The notes: generated from the letters alone by a model not told the origin. 8,165 nt of DNA from SAT2750 sp964476375 (GCA_964476375.1 CAYYZW010000030.1:1-8165), one strand, 5' to 3'; shown: positions 1 to 7,966, numbered from the stretch's first letter. A program made the numbers and translations.

Positions 1-141
1 CACGGCTCCCGCACGGCTGGATTCCGGGGCGGCAGCAGAAGAAATAAAAGGTTGAAAGCAGTCTTCCATCCCGACTATTCAGTATACTGGCTTTGAAGAG
101 GTCGAAATGAAGGAAGTGAGTCTCTTCTGAGTGGACCCACC
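1..141 (+). other. Leader region upstream of the DUF1501 gene; possible tail of an upstream gene
   Basis: All three plus-strand frames are open from the left edge and then stop: frame 3 at 45-47, frame 2 at 53-55 and frame 1 at 94-96. One of them may be the end of an upstream gene. Frame 2 would end in TAPARLDSGAAAEEIKG, which I cannot assign. In Planctomycetes a DUF1501 gene often follows a DUF1549/DUF1553 gene on the same strand, which makes a truncated neighbour plausible, but these few residues do not prove it. A TATACT hexamer at 83-88 resembles a -10 box. The nearest -35-like match, TTGAAA at 52-57, lies 25 bases upstream, too far for a normal spacer. A seven-codon ATG frame (107-130, MKEVSLF) has GAGG five bases before it. 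Confidence 0.3.
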
Positions 142-1578
142 ATGTTGCAACTGATGCCGGGGGCCCGATCCCCACGTTCACGAATCACCCGCCGCGACAT
201 GGTGCGGATCAGTGCGATGGGAGCACTCGGGGCAGGACTCAGCGGCCGCCTGGACCAGGTCGAGGCGAGTACCGATCGCCCGCTCGCCGGGCCAGCGCGG
301 CATTGCATCTACATTTTTCTCTGCGGTGGCCCGTCCCAGCTGGATATCTGGGATCCCAAGCCGTTAGCCCCCTCGGAGATCCGTGGCCCTATCAAGCCCA
401 TCGCCACATCCGTACCTGGAATCCAGTTTGGTGACCTGATCCCGCTGACAGCCAGGCACGCCGACAAGCTCTCGGTCATCCGGTCGCTCCACCATGACAG
501 CAACTCGCACCAGACGGGAATTCTACGCACCCTTCTCGCCAGCAAGCGAGAAACTGGAGCTGCCTTTCCCCCGGAACCGAGTGATCATCCCAGTATCGGC
601 GCCATGCTCAGCCATCTCTACGGAGCCCAGGGGACACTTCCTCCATGGGTTGTGCTGCCACGGTACTTCACCACGGGCAACCAGTTCTACAAAGGACAGA
701 CAGCCGGTTTTCTCGGAAATCGTTATGCACCACTGGAAGTTGGCGAGGCCAAACAGGATTCCCTTGCCCGGACGGAATTTAACCTGAAAAACCTGGACCT
801 CCGTGGCAATGGCACCAGCCCCGCTGAACTGGAATCACGTCGTTCCCTGCTGGCGTCGCTGGAGGAAAACAGGGACATCGGAACCGAAGCTCCCGTGCAA
901 CAGTTCCAGTCCCTGCGTGATCGAGCGCATGCCCTGCTCACCTCTCGCCAGGTGCGAGAGGTTTTTGACGTCACTCGGGAACCACAACCGCTTCGCGAGC
1001 GGTACGGCATGAACGAGTATGGCCAGAGCTTCCTTCTGGCGCGCCGCCTGGTGGAGGCCGATGTGCGGATGATCAACGTATTCTGGACGTTCTACGGGAA
1101 GGATGGCTGCCAGTTTAACCTCTGGGACAATCACGGCGGCAAGGCCGACACGGAAATCTGTGGTGGGATCAACAAGGGACTGGATATGCTTCGGCATGAC
1201 TACTGCTGCCCCTCCTTTGACCGGGCCTTCTCCGCGCTGCTAGAAGATCTAGACCAGCGCGGACTCCTCGATGAAACACTGGTCGTGGTGGTGGGAGAAT
1301 TTGGACGGACTCCCAAGATCAACGCTCATACCGGCAGGGACCACTGGTCCAGTTGCTACTCGGCAGTAATGGCCGGCGGCGGGATTCGTGGGGGAACTGT
1401 CTACGGACAAAGTGACAAGCACGCGGCCTACGTGGCAGATATGCCAGTCACCCCCTACGACATGCATGCGACAGTACTCCGCGGCTTTGGTGTCACACCG
1501 AGTCATTCGGTGCCAGGCCCTCTTGGCCGTCCGGTACGGGTCACCGATGGAAACCCGATCGAGGCTTTATTCTCCTGA
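142..1578 (+). CDS. DUF1501 family protein, probably exported by the Tat route
   Basis: This 478-residue protein matches the DUF1501 family, which is very common in Planctomycetes and belongs to the alkaline phosphatase/sulfatase-like fold class. No reaction is established for it. Residues 14-35 form a Tat-type leader: a twin arginine in TRRDMVRIS (16-24) followed by a short apolar stretch rich in Gly and Ala. The core begins at CIYIFLCGGPSQLDIWDPKP (55-74). Other family landmarks are HHDSNSHQTG (117-126), WDNHGG (328-333), VVGEFGRTPKIN (383-394), GRDHW (398-402), GGGIRGGTVYG (412-422) and PYDMHATVL (438-446). The His and Asp residues in these blocks are candidate metal or phosphate ligands, by analogy only. 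The length is normal and the frame is intact. No strong ribosome site precedes the ATG at 142, but the frame upstream offers no ATG, GTG or TTG before the stop at 94-96. The gene converges on the cytochrome gene, 44 bases away. Confidence 0.92.
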   Translation: MLQLMPGARSPRSRITRRDMVRISAMGALGAGLSGRLDQVEASTDRPLAGPARHCIYIFLCGGPSQLDIWDPKPLAPSEIRGPIKPIATSVPGIQFGDLIPLTARHADKLSVIRSLHHDSNSHQTGILRTLLASKRETGAAFPPEPSDHPSIGAMLSHLYGAQGTLPPWVVLPRYFTTGNQFYKGQTAGFLGNRYAPLEVGEAKQDSLARTEFNLKNLDLRGNGTSPAELESRRSLLASLEENRDIGTEAPVQQFQSLRDRAHALLTSRQVREVFDVTREPQPLRERYGMNEYGQSFLLARRLVEADVRMINVFWTFYGKDGCQFNLWDNHGGKADTEICGGINKGLDMLRHDYCCPSFDRAFSALLEDLDQRGLLDETLVVVVGEFGRTPKINAHTGRDHWSSCYSAVMAGGGIRGGTVYGQSDKHAAYVADMPVTPYDMHATVLRGFGVTPSHSVPGPLGRPVRVTDGNPIEALFS

Positions 1579-1622
1579 TAGCGACCAGGACGAAATGCAA
1601 TCAGGTGGTTCCGCCACTGTAG

Positions 1623-3452
1623 TTATTCAGGCAATCGCAGTCGCCCTGCGCGAGAAGGATCGATCTCGATTGCCATCCGGACTGCCTTGACCGCTTCCTC
1701 GCGGTTTCCTGCGGCAAGTTCGTACTGGCCCAGGTACTCCCAGTCGTCGGCATGACGGCGAAGCCTGGTCACCTCCCGCATTCGCTTGACCGCCCCGGAA
1801 AAATCCTGTTTCTTCAAGTGCTCGGTTGCCAGGACCAGCAGGGCACTGACTCGCTGCTTTCCGGTCACCTGCTCCTGCTGCAGCACAAAATGGGCAAAGT
1901 CCCCGGCATCCTCTCTTCCCATGCCTATACTCACCTCCGCGAGGTTCCTGGCCAGTTCCACATCCCGCAGTCCGGCCTGCCAGCAATCACGTAACATGGC
2001 CGCTCCCTGCTCGACGTAATCTCGTGCATGGTCTCCCCCTTCCTCCCGCTGGGAAAGGGCGATGTAGGCGATCCCCAGGTTTCGCCTGGCGTCAAGTTCC
2101 GAATGCTCGACCGTGGTAAAGAGCGGCACCAGGCGGGCCACTTCGTCCAGGGGGGCCTGCGAACCAGCCTGGCCCTCGTGCAGACCGATGCGGTGGTGGT
2201 GGAATGTCATGTGTGGCAATTCCGTATCCGACCGGGGCATATGGCAATGCACGCAGTAATTGTCTGCCCGCTGCTGTTCCCTGACAGCCGGATCGACCTG
2301 GCATGCCTCCTGCTTGTGGCATTGCATGCAGATCGAACTATAGTACTGCACCTTGTCTCCCTCGGCAGGCATATTATGCGGGTCGTGGCAGGTCACACAG
2401 GACATCGCCGTTTCCCGGTAACAGTTACTCAGCCGTAACTGGTCCACGTGGCCCACCACAGTCATCGCGTCCCCGGGGTTCTCCAGCTGGTATCCATTGC
2501 GAAAGGCATCCAGCGGCAAGCCTGGCCGGTAAGCATCAAGCGAACGGCCCCGCGAGGGAACCACCGCCGGCGACCCGAGGTGACACTGAGCACAGATCGA
2601 GTCGGCCAACTCCCTGCCCAGGTCGGCCGGACTGACAATCGTCAGATCCAGCTCCCCTTCTTCCAAACCGATTTCTGCTTTGCTCCCGGTCCAGCGATCC
2701 ACATGATATGATCCCGGGCCGTGGCATCGTTCACAGCTTATGGAAAGTTCCTCCAGTTCCATACGGTGTACTGTTCCTTCCTTTGCTCGGGTCCGACCGG
2801 CATGACAGACGAGGCACTCCTGCCCGATCTCACGGTGGAAACCACGCTGATCCGGATGGTCATATCCCGGAGACATCTCCCAGGCCCCGATCTTGCTGTA
2901 CCAGGTAAGCGGGGACTCGTACATGAAGCCGTCGACCTGGATCACATAGGTCTTCGTGTGCCGCCCCGAGCCAATCACATAGGGCACCTCGTGCTCGGCC
3001 AAAAGCACCTCCGGCTCCCCCTCGGCCGTGATCGCCAGCTCGCGATGGACGAGCCGGCCGGCCTGGCGCACGACCTCGTATCGGCGACCGGATGGCTTGT
3101 GGTCGTAGGTTCCACCCGGTGGCTCAGCCTCGGGGACCACGCTGGCCATGGATCGCCCCATGCCGGTATGCAGGTATCCTGCATGTTCCTGCTGGTGGCA
3201 TTCGATACAGGTGCTACTTCCCACGTACGTCGCATCACGCGCGTTCAGGTAGGGACTTTCCGGCAACGGCGGAAGCGGTGTAAGGGCCGCCGGGTTCAAG
3301 GTAGTTTCATCACCGTTGCCTGGCCTGGTGGCGGGCTTTTCATCGGGCCCACAACCGGCAAGCAGGAGCATGCCGGCCAGGATGACATAGCAGCAGGATC
3401 CCGGGAAACGGCCCGCTGTGGCCCGTTTCGCCTGGCATGGGTTATATGACAT
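1623..3452 (-). CDS. Seven-heme cytochrome c lipoprotein with C-terminal tetratricopeptide repeats
   Basis: From the ATG at 3452 this is a 609-residue protein. A lipoprotein signal ends in LLLAGC, with the lipidated Cys at 34, so the protein should be membrane-anchored outside the cytoplasm. Seven CXXCH heme motifs follow: CIECH 82-86, CLVCH 213-217, CERCH 240-244, CAQCH 287-291, CVTCH 352-356, CMQCH 375-379 and CVHCH 400-404. A His-rich segment at 418-424 could supply axial ligands. The arrangement resembles the cytochrome c554/doubled-CXXCH class. Residues from about 454 to the end are helical; the last TPR lies near 569-602 (WEYLGQYELAAGNREEAV). The expected role is electron transfer, with the TPRs as a partner surface; substrate and partner are unknown. 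The frame is open to an ATG at 3536, but that start would put about 60 residues before the lipobox Cys, so 3452 is preferred. No nearby gene encodes an obvious redox partner or heme-maturation factor. Confidence 0.9.
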   Translation of the reverse strand: MSYNPCQAKRATAGRFPGSCCYVILAGMLLLAGCGPDEKPATRPGNGDETTLNPAALTPLPPLPESPYLNARDATYVGSSTCIECHQQEHAGYLHTGMGRSMASVVPEAEPPGGTYDHKPSGRRYEVVRQAGRLVHRELAITAEGEPEVLLAEHEVPYVIGSGRHTKTYVIQVDGFMYESPLTWYSKIGAWEMSPGYDHPDQRGFHREIGQECLVCHAGRTRAKEGTVHRMELEELSISCERCHGPGSYHVDRWTGSKAEIGLEEGELDLTIVSPADLGRELADSICAQCHLGSPAVVPSRGRSLDAYRPGLPLDAFRNGYQLENPGDAMTVVGHVDQLRLSNCYRETAMSCVTCHDPHNMPAEGDKVQYYSSICMQCHKQEACQVDPAVREQQRADNYCVHCHMPRSDTELPHMTFHHHRIGLHEGQAGSQAPLDEVARLVPLFTTVEHSELDARRNLGIAYIALSQREEGGDHARDYVEQGAAMLRDCWQAGLRDVELARNLAEVSIGMGREDAGDFAHFVLQQEQVTGKQRVSALLVLATEHLKKQDFSGAVKRMREVTRLRRHADDWEYLGQYELAAGNREEAVKAVRMAIEIDPSRAGRLRLPE

Positions 3453-3501
3453 GAGCTGATCCCGATCTGGCACCCAATCCACTGTCGCCGATGACATGAG
3501 T

Positions 3502-3507
3502 ATTATC
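3502..3507 (-). promoter_or_regulatory. Possible -10 box for the cytochrome gene
   Basis: Read on the minus strand this is GATAAT, five of six matches to the sigma-70 -10 consensus. Transcription from it would begin about 45 bases before the preferred start at 3452, and downstream of the alternative starts at 3536 and possibly 3497. I see no convincing -35 box at the usual spacing, so this is only a candidate. Confidence 0.2.
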
Positions 3508-3572
3508 GGAAGTCGATAAAGACAGACACCAGCCATTCTAGCGGGCCTGGGCTGGCGGACAAACCTTGCCTG

Positions 3573-5186
3573 CTAGCCCCGCTCAGCGGCAAAGCGATCC
3601 AGCACGTTGGCGGTGATCCGGCTCACCGAATCATCCACCAGGATCGAGGCGGGCCAGGTAATGGAACCGACCGAAAACACCTCCCCGCCACTGGGCGTAT
3701 CGAAAGAGACAATCTCGGCACCCCCGTCATTGGCATTGGTGCCCTTGGCCACCAGGTGCACGTTTCCAGGCGACTGGGCGGAAATCTTGTCCGTCTCATG
3801 GCCCGATGCTCCCCCGGGAACTCGCATGTGAAGGCTCTTCTGGCCAAAAATATCCCCGTTGGCAAGCCCGGTCCCGGCCAGGCACCAATGATCGGCATCC
3901 AGCACCTGGTAGGGAGCAGCAGTCATGATCCCCGGGCAGGTGAAAACCACACCCAGTAGATTGGCCTCGGATTCCTGTCGCTTGTCGAACCGGCTTTCGT
4001 ACTCACCTCCCTCCTCTCGCAACTGCGGTTCTGAATGGCTCCATTTCGTGTTGTGATGAACGACACGGTGATCGTCGAGCATTTCCACTTCGCAATTCAG
4101 GCCATTCCCTCCCAGGTACATCAACCGGCCGCCTTCCTCGATGACCCTGCTCTTTAGACGATCATACATCCGGCGGGTCCTGTACTCGGGGTGCGTGCTG
4201 ATCACCTGCACGCGGTACTCCGACAGCGGCAGCTGGTCAAAATGATACTGGCTCTCACTGTAATAGTCATACCCGTACCCATTCTGTTCCATCCATCCAA
4301 GCAACCGCCATTCGGCAGCCGCCAAATGACACCCCTGGCGCCCGGCAATCGGGTCGGTCAATTGTTCATCCAGGTCGATGTGATTAAAAGGATTGGGACG
4401 ATCGAGCGAGAGCGGCGCGTAATCGTCCGAATCATAGGTGCGATGTTCACGCTCGGTGTAGCGCTTCAACTCCAGGCGGGAATTGACGGTCGGAGTGGGA
4501 GGAAAACAGGAGGCATGAATATAGTTACTCCGGCCTCCAAAGCTGTTGTAAGCGTTCCAGTTCAGGTCCGATGCCAGAACCGCAATCGGTTCGGACGGTT
4601 CGGTCGGGGCCACGACCCAGGGAAAGTTATAGGAACTTCCGGACTTGCCCTGCAGATGAAAGTAGTAGAGGCCCGAGCGGGAAGGAGCTTCTACCTGCTG
4701 CGCCAGGATGGTGCTGTGATAACCGTGCTTGTTCCATTGCACACCGGTCTGCGTGTAATCCCCGTCCGGCGTGATCTGCATGGTGGCACGCGGGCCGTGC
4801 TCATCAAATGTCCCAATCCGCCGGATGAACTCCTTGCTGGCCCCATACCGCCATAATTCCAGGCTATACTCCTCGACCGCATGCACGCGAAACTCCGCCG
4901 ACTCTCCCGATTTCACACAACCAGGCCAGGCATAGCCAAAGAGCCCGTCTGAAAGCAGACGAAAATGGTACGGCTCATTACTGGTGACCGTCATCTGGAC
5001 GATCTTGGAACCAAACCCCTCCTTGCCGACCACCACCTCGCAGGGGCCGGGTTCCAGATCCGCGTAGACCGCGCCGGAGATCGTGGATCGAGCCGTGGTG
5101 ACCTCTCCGCCGGATGAACGGAACTCGAATATCGCGTCCGCCAGGGCGACGTACCGCTCACTGCTCACGTAACCAACCAGCATCAT
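3573..5186 (-). CDS. N,N-dimethylformamidase large-subunit-like protein (DMFA2_C-type), stand-alone
   Basis: This 537-residue protein has no signal peptide, so it is probably cytoplasmic. Residues 1-80 look like a small beta-sandwich of the carboxypeptidase-regulatory type. The rest resembles the large subunit of N,N-dimethylformamidase, an iron amidohydrolase that releases dimethylamine and formate. Visible family blocks are DLNWNAYNSFGGRSNY (207-222), SLDRPNPFN (260-268), HLAAAEWRLLGWMEQNGYGY (287-306), STHPEYRTRRMYD (330-342), the amidotransferase-like YLGGNGL (357-363) and a C-terminal block, GGAEIVSFDTPSGGEVFSVG (488-507). The known enzyme holds a mononuclear iron with two Tyr and one carboxylate; Y213 and E334, the latter with nearby H332, are my candidate equivalents. 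The protein is shorter than the canonical large subunit, and no small-subunit gene is seen. AGGAG at 5191-5195 lies four bases before the first ATG and seven before a second at 5183; either could be the start. The true substrate is unknown; most proteins of this family are uncharacterised. Confidence 0.8.
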   Translation of the reverse strand: MMLVGYVSSERYVALADAIFEFRSSGGEVTTARSTISGAVYADLEPGPCEVVVGKEGFGSKIVQMTVTSNEPYHFRLLSDGLFGYAWPGCVKSGESAEFRVHAVEEYSLELWRYGASKEFIRRIGTFDEHGPRATMQITPDGDYTQTGVQWNKHGYHSTILAQQVEAPSRSGLYYFHLQGKSGSSYNFPWVVAPTEPSEPIAVLASDLNWNAYNSFGGRSNYIHASCFPPTPTVNSRLELKRYTEREHRTYDSDDYAPLSLDRPNPFNHIDLDEQLTDPIAGRQGCHLAAAEWRLLGWMEQNGYGYDYYSESQYHFDQLPLSEYRVQVISTHPEYRTRRMYDRLKSRVIEEGGRLMYLGGNGLNCEVEMLDDHRVVHHNTKWSHSEPQLREEGGEYESRFDKRQESEANLLGVVFTCPGIMTAAPYQVLDADHWCLAGTGLANGDIFGQKSLHMRVPGGASGHETDKISAQSPGNVHLVAKGTNANDGGAEIVSFDTPSGGEVFSVGSITWPASILVDDSVSRITANVLDRFAAERG

Positions 5187-5190
5187 CGTT

Positions 5191-5195
5191 CTCCT
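5191..5195 (-). promoter_or_regulatory. Ribosome binding site of the DMFase-like gene
   Basis: The minus strand reads AGGAG here. It is four bases from the ATG at 5186 and seven bases from the tandem ATG at 5183. The spacing slightly favours the second ATG, which would remove only one Met. Confidence 0.6.
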
Positions 5196-5230
5196 CGCTT
5201 TCCCGGGTCGACAGACAGGACGCTGTCCCT

Positions 5231-5239
5231 AGCATAACA
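5231..5239 (-). promoter_or_regulatory. Possible extended -10 promoter element for the DMFase-like gene
   Basis: The minus strand reads TGTTATGCT, fitting the extended -10 pattern TGnTAT, but with two mismatches in the hexamer. A transcript starting just downstream would have a leader of roughly 40 bases. It sits in the 205-base gap between the MFS and DMFase-like genes, where a separate promoter would be expected. No good -35 box is visible. I saw nothing else convincing in the gap (5187-5391). Confidence 0.25.
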
Positions 5240-5391
5240 GCTTCCCCCGGCCCAGGCAGAACGGCGGCCGGTTGCCCACAATAATCGCTCAGCCATCCCA
5301 GTCGATTTCCAAGAAAGCCCATCCCGAATGTCACAACCTGTCCTGACCGCTCCCCTCCTGCTCGCCCTTCTCGTGGCCCGTTTCGAGATTT

Positions 5392-6894
5392 CTAGGAGAC
5401 GTCCGCTTCGCTGTCGTCAGCTGGACTGGGATTGCCTGGCAGCCAGATCACGGCCACGAGAATCCCCAGGAGAACCACGACCGCGCAGACGGCAAAACTG
5501 ACCTGGAAGCCAAAGCCACGGCTGCTCTGGCCAAAGGCCGTTATCTGGGCCCCATGGATACGATCGGCGATCTGGCCAAACACCGGACCGAGCTGACCCA
5601 CCGGAGCCATCAGTACCGTCATCATCACCATACTGCGCCGCATCTGTGATTTCCGGGACGCCGAGAGAATGTAATTGGGGGCATAAACACCGACCAGCTC
5701 CCCGGCGCCGAAAATCCCAAAGGCAAACAGGTACAGCTCGCGGCTGGCACAGATCGCCCAGCCAAGTGCCAGCACGTAGAGCCACGACGTGACCAGGATT
5801 CCCGAGCGAGCATTGGTCCGGGTCAGAATCCAGCCCAGCATCAATCCGGCAATCGCCTTGAAACCGAACCGCATGGCGTTCTGGTAACCTGCCGTCTGCT
5901 GGGGATCGAGTCCCATCACCTCTTCCGAATAGAGTGCCATGTTGGAAGGAATCATGTTCCCGATGTAGACAATCATGGTCACGATCGTTGCAATGCGTAT
6001 CAATCGCACCGACAGCAGGTCACGGAAGTGATAGGCAAAGAGCACGACGGAGACCCCCATCAACAGGTAAGCCACCGAAAAGAGCCACTCGCCTCCCGGG
6101 CCTTGCTCAGAACCGCTCCCGTCGGCCAGCAACATACAAATCATGGCAGCGATACTGCAGATCACTCCCAGGAAAAGATCCCGCACGTCCGCAAACGGCT
6201 TGCGCCCCGGTTCTTCCAGCGGTACAGTTCCGATATTGAAGCGGCTGGAAAGAAAAGCGGCCAGTGCCATCACCGGTGCTTCAAGGAGAAAGAGCAGGGC
6301 AAAGTTACCTGGAAATTCATATCTCAGTGTTTCCAGCGTGACCGCGAAGAACTTGAATTCCCCCGCCAGGATCAGCTGAGAACCCATCGAACCCAGGGCA
6401 GCCAGGACAGGGCCAACACCATAGGCCAATCCCAGGGCAAAGCCCCGTTCGGATTTCAAGGTCGCCCGGCCCAGGACTTCCCAGATAAAGGCAATCGCCG
6501 TCGGGATCGTGGCCCCGGTGACCGCGCTCTGGGCGATCACCGCAACGATCTTGAAGTCATCCGACACCGGCGACACCAGGGCCACTCCAACCAATGCCGA
6601 TGCGACCGCCGCCAGACTGTAACACCAGACAAGTACTGGCTTGAGGTCTGCCACCCGTGGCTTACACCAGGCAATCAGCGCCACCAGGGTTGCCATGACA
6701 AAAAAGGAGGCTGCCGGGAGGTTCGCGATCGTGGCATTGGCACCCAGTTGTTTCAGCAGGGCTGCCTGGGTAATGCCGACATAAATCACCGGCGCTGCCA
6801 GGTATTGCAAGGCGACGCAACTAGAGAACACAAGGAGATTCCGGCGATGGCCGGCAGGTGGCGAATCGATGCCCAGGTGGTCCACCTTACTCAT
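5392..6894 (-). CDS. MFS-type transporter, about 12 membrane segments
   Basis: This 500-residue integral membrane protein has the hydrophobicity pattern of a major facilitator superfamily permease. Apolar segments lie near residues 20-42, 58-77, 86-109, 115-140, 152-178, 196-215, 236-256, 269-289, 298-318, 342-358, 364-383, 386-409, 420-441 and 462-486. These probably form 12 spanning helices plus some half-length or re-entrant stretches. A polar loop at 216-237 (SSRFNIGTVPLEEPGRKPF) is the likely central cytoplasmic loop. The substrate cannot be read from the sequence. The adjoining oxidoreductase and sialidase-like genes suggest a sugar or sugar acid. The frame is open back to an ATG at 6975, but the ATG at 6894 is preferred: it starts MSKVDHLG, it overlaps the oxidoreductase stop by 8 bases, and it avoids an unlikely 27-residue polar extension encoded inside that gene. 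The tail after 487 is acidic and polar. Confidence 0.87.
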   Translation of the reverse strand: MSKVDHLGIDSPPAGHRRNLLVFSSCVALQYLAAPVIYVGITQAALLKQLGANATIANLPAASFFVMATLVALIAWCKPRVADLKPVLVWCYSLAAVASALVGVALVSPVSDDFKIVAVIAQSAVTGATIPTAIAFIWEVLGRATLKSERGFALGLAYGVGPVLAALGSMGSQLILAGEFKFFAVTLETLRYEFPGNFALLFLLEAPVMALAAFLSSRFNIGTVPLEEPGRKPFADVRDLFLGVICSIAAMICMLLADGSGSEQGPGGEWLFSVAYLLMGVSVVLFAYHFRDLLSVRLIRIATIVTMIVYIGNMIPSNMALYSEEVMGLDPQQTAGYQNAMRFGFKAIAGLMLGWILTRTNARSGILVTSWLYVLALGWAICASRELYLFAFGIFGAGELVGVYAPNYILSASRKSQMRRSMVMMTVLMAPVGQLGPVFGQIADRIHGAQITAFGQSSRGFGFQVSFAVCAVVVLLGILVAVIWLPGNPSPADDSEADVS

Positions 6895-7960
6895 CAAGAC
6901 TTTCGCTTTCCTGGCTCCCAGCCAATGGCAACTCGATGGCCATGCCCGTCTCTGCGGACCGCAGGCAGGCTTCACATATCTCCACTGCCGCCCGCCCCTC
7001 GGCGCCTCCTATCGTTTGCGGTCGCTCCTCCAGGATACTGTCGACAAATCCCTGGATCACCCGGTAGTGGGGCTCGAGCCGCACCGGGTTCTTGGGATCG
7101 TTCGCCCAGTCAAACTTCGGCGGGATAAAGATATCCTCCCAGCCCTCTCCCTTCCCCATGCGGAGGAAATTGAAATTCTCCAGCTCCAGGATGGCATCCT
7201 GCCCGACAATCTCAAACCGCACCTCGCTGTCGGGAATACTCGGATCAGGTAACTCGGAGGTAGTCCACATGTGGGCCATGATGCCGTCCTCGAACTGCAA
7301 CTGCGCCATCACGCTCTGGGCCGGCGAGTCGATGTCACTAAAGGTATGCACCTGCGCAAAGACCTTCTCCACATTCTTCCCACAGAGCCAGCGGAGAAAA
7401 TCCGTATTATGCGACGCCATCCCCATGAACAGTCCACCACTTGCCGGGTCATACATCCACTGTCGCTCGGCAAAGACATCCCGTGTCAGCGAGATCGGGA
7501 AAGCCGAGAGCGTGCGCATCATCCGGATCGGACCGAGGGCTCCCTCGTCAATGAGTGCTTTTGCCTTGCGGGTGATGGTGCGAAACCGCTCGGTCTTGAC
7601 CACTCCCAGGCTGACGCCCGCCTGCTCACAAAGCTGGATCATCTGGTCGCACTCGGCGACCGTGGGGGCCATCGGCTTCTCCACCAGCAGGTGCTTGCCG
7701 GCGGCAGCCACCTTCTCGGTGATCTCCAGGCGGCACTGGTCCGGGGTCGCCACGATGACCGCATCAATCTCGGGCCGGGCAACCATCGCCTCCACTGACT
7801 CATCGGCAGGAACACCGTGCTCCTCGGCCAGCCTGCCTGCCCGGCTGCCACCGGTGATCGACACCAGGTGAACTCCCTCCACATGTGCCGCCACGCACTG
7901 GCTGTAGCTGAGTCCCATGAACCCGCTGCCGATCATCCCGATCCCAAGTGAGCCTGCCAT
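6887..7960 (-). CDS. Gfo/Idh/MocA family NAD(P)-dependent oxidoreductase
   Basis: This 357-residue protein has the normal family length and two-domain layout. The N-terminal Rossmann domain carries the dinucleotide-binding run GIGMIGSGFMG (6-16), VIVATPD (68-74) and the hallmark LLVEKPMAP (91-99), with the likely catalytic Lys at 95. The C-terminal alpha/beta domain contains GGLFMGMASHNTDFLRWL (175-192), where the family usually reads GGxxxDxGxHxxD. His184 and Asp187 are kept, but Gly180 stands where an Asp is common. Members oxidise or reduce sugars, inositols and related polyols; the substrate here is unknown. The start at 7960 is chosen over an in-frame ATG at 7984 because GGGAG (7967-7971) sits six bases before it and the Rossmann strand begins at once. 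The gene lies 45 bases after the sialidase-like gene and overlaps the MFS gene, so the three are probably co-transcribed. Confidence 0.93.
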   Translation of the reverse strand: MAGSLGIGMIGSGFMGLSYSQCVAAHVEGVHLVSITGGSRAGRLAEEHGVPADESVEAMVARPEIDAVIVATPDQCRLEITEKVAAAGKHLLVEKPMAPTVAECDQMIQLCEQAGVSLGVVKTERFRTITRKAKALIDEGALGPIRMMRTLSAFPISLTRDVFAERQWMYDPASGGLFMGMASHNTDFLRWLCGKNVEKVFAQVHTFSDIDSPAQSVMAQLQFEDGIMAHMWTTSELPDPSIPDSEVRFEIVGQDAILELENFNFLRMGKGEGWEDIFIPPKFDWANDPKNPVRLEPHYRVIQGFVDSILEERPQTIGGAEGRAAVEICEACLRSAETGMAIELPLAGSQESESLDE

Positions 7961-7966
7961 CTTTAT

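Noticed and set aside
1..18. Direct repeat CACGGCT at 1-7 and 12-18
   Set aside because: There are only two copies of seven bases at the window edge, with no further units, so it is not evidence of a CRISPR or tandem array.
1602..1619. Small inverted repeat (CAG-TGG with TTCCG loop and CCA-CTG) between the convergent genes
   Set aside because: The stem is only six pairs with one bulged G, and no T-run follows on either strand. It is too weak to call a terminator.
2721..3449. Plus-strand open frame (242 codons) opposite the cytochrome gene
   Set aside because: It has no domain and low protein-like character, and the opposite strand carries the heme motifs and lipobox of a real gene.
3453..3536. 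N-terminal extension of the cytochrome to the ATG at 3536
   Set aside because: It would place the lipobox Cys at residue 62, has no ribosome site before it, and adds a non-signal-like segment ahead of a complete lipoprotein signal.
6028..7128. Long plus-strand open frame (366 codons) opposite the MFS gene
   Set aside because: Its product is dominated by Arg, Gln, His and Pro with no recognisable domain, and it lies antisense to a clear membrane-protein gene. It is an artefact of G+C-rich codon use.
7092..7871. Plus-strand open frame (259 codons) opposite the Gfo/Idh/MocA gene
   Set aside because: It is rich in Ser, Arg and Ala without motifs, and is fully antisense to a well-supported enzyme gene.
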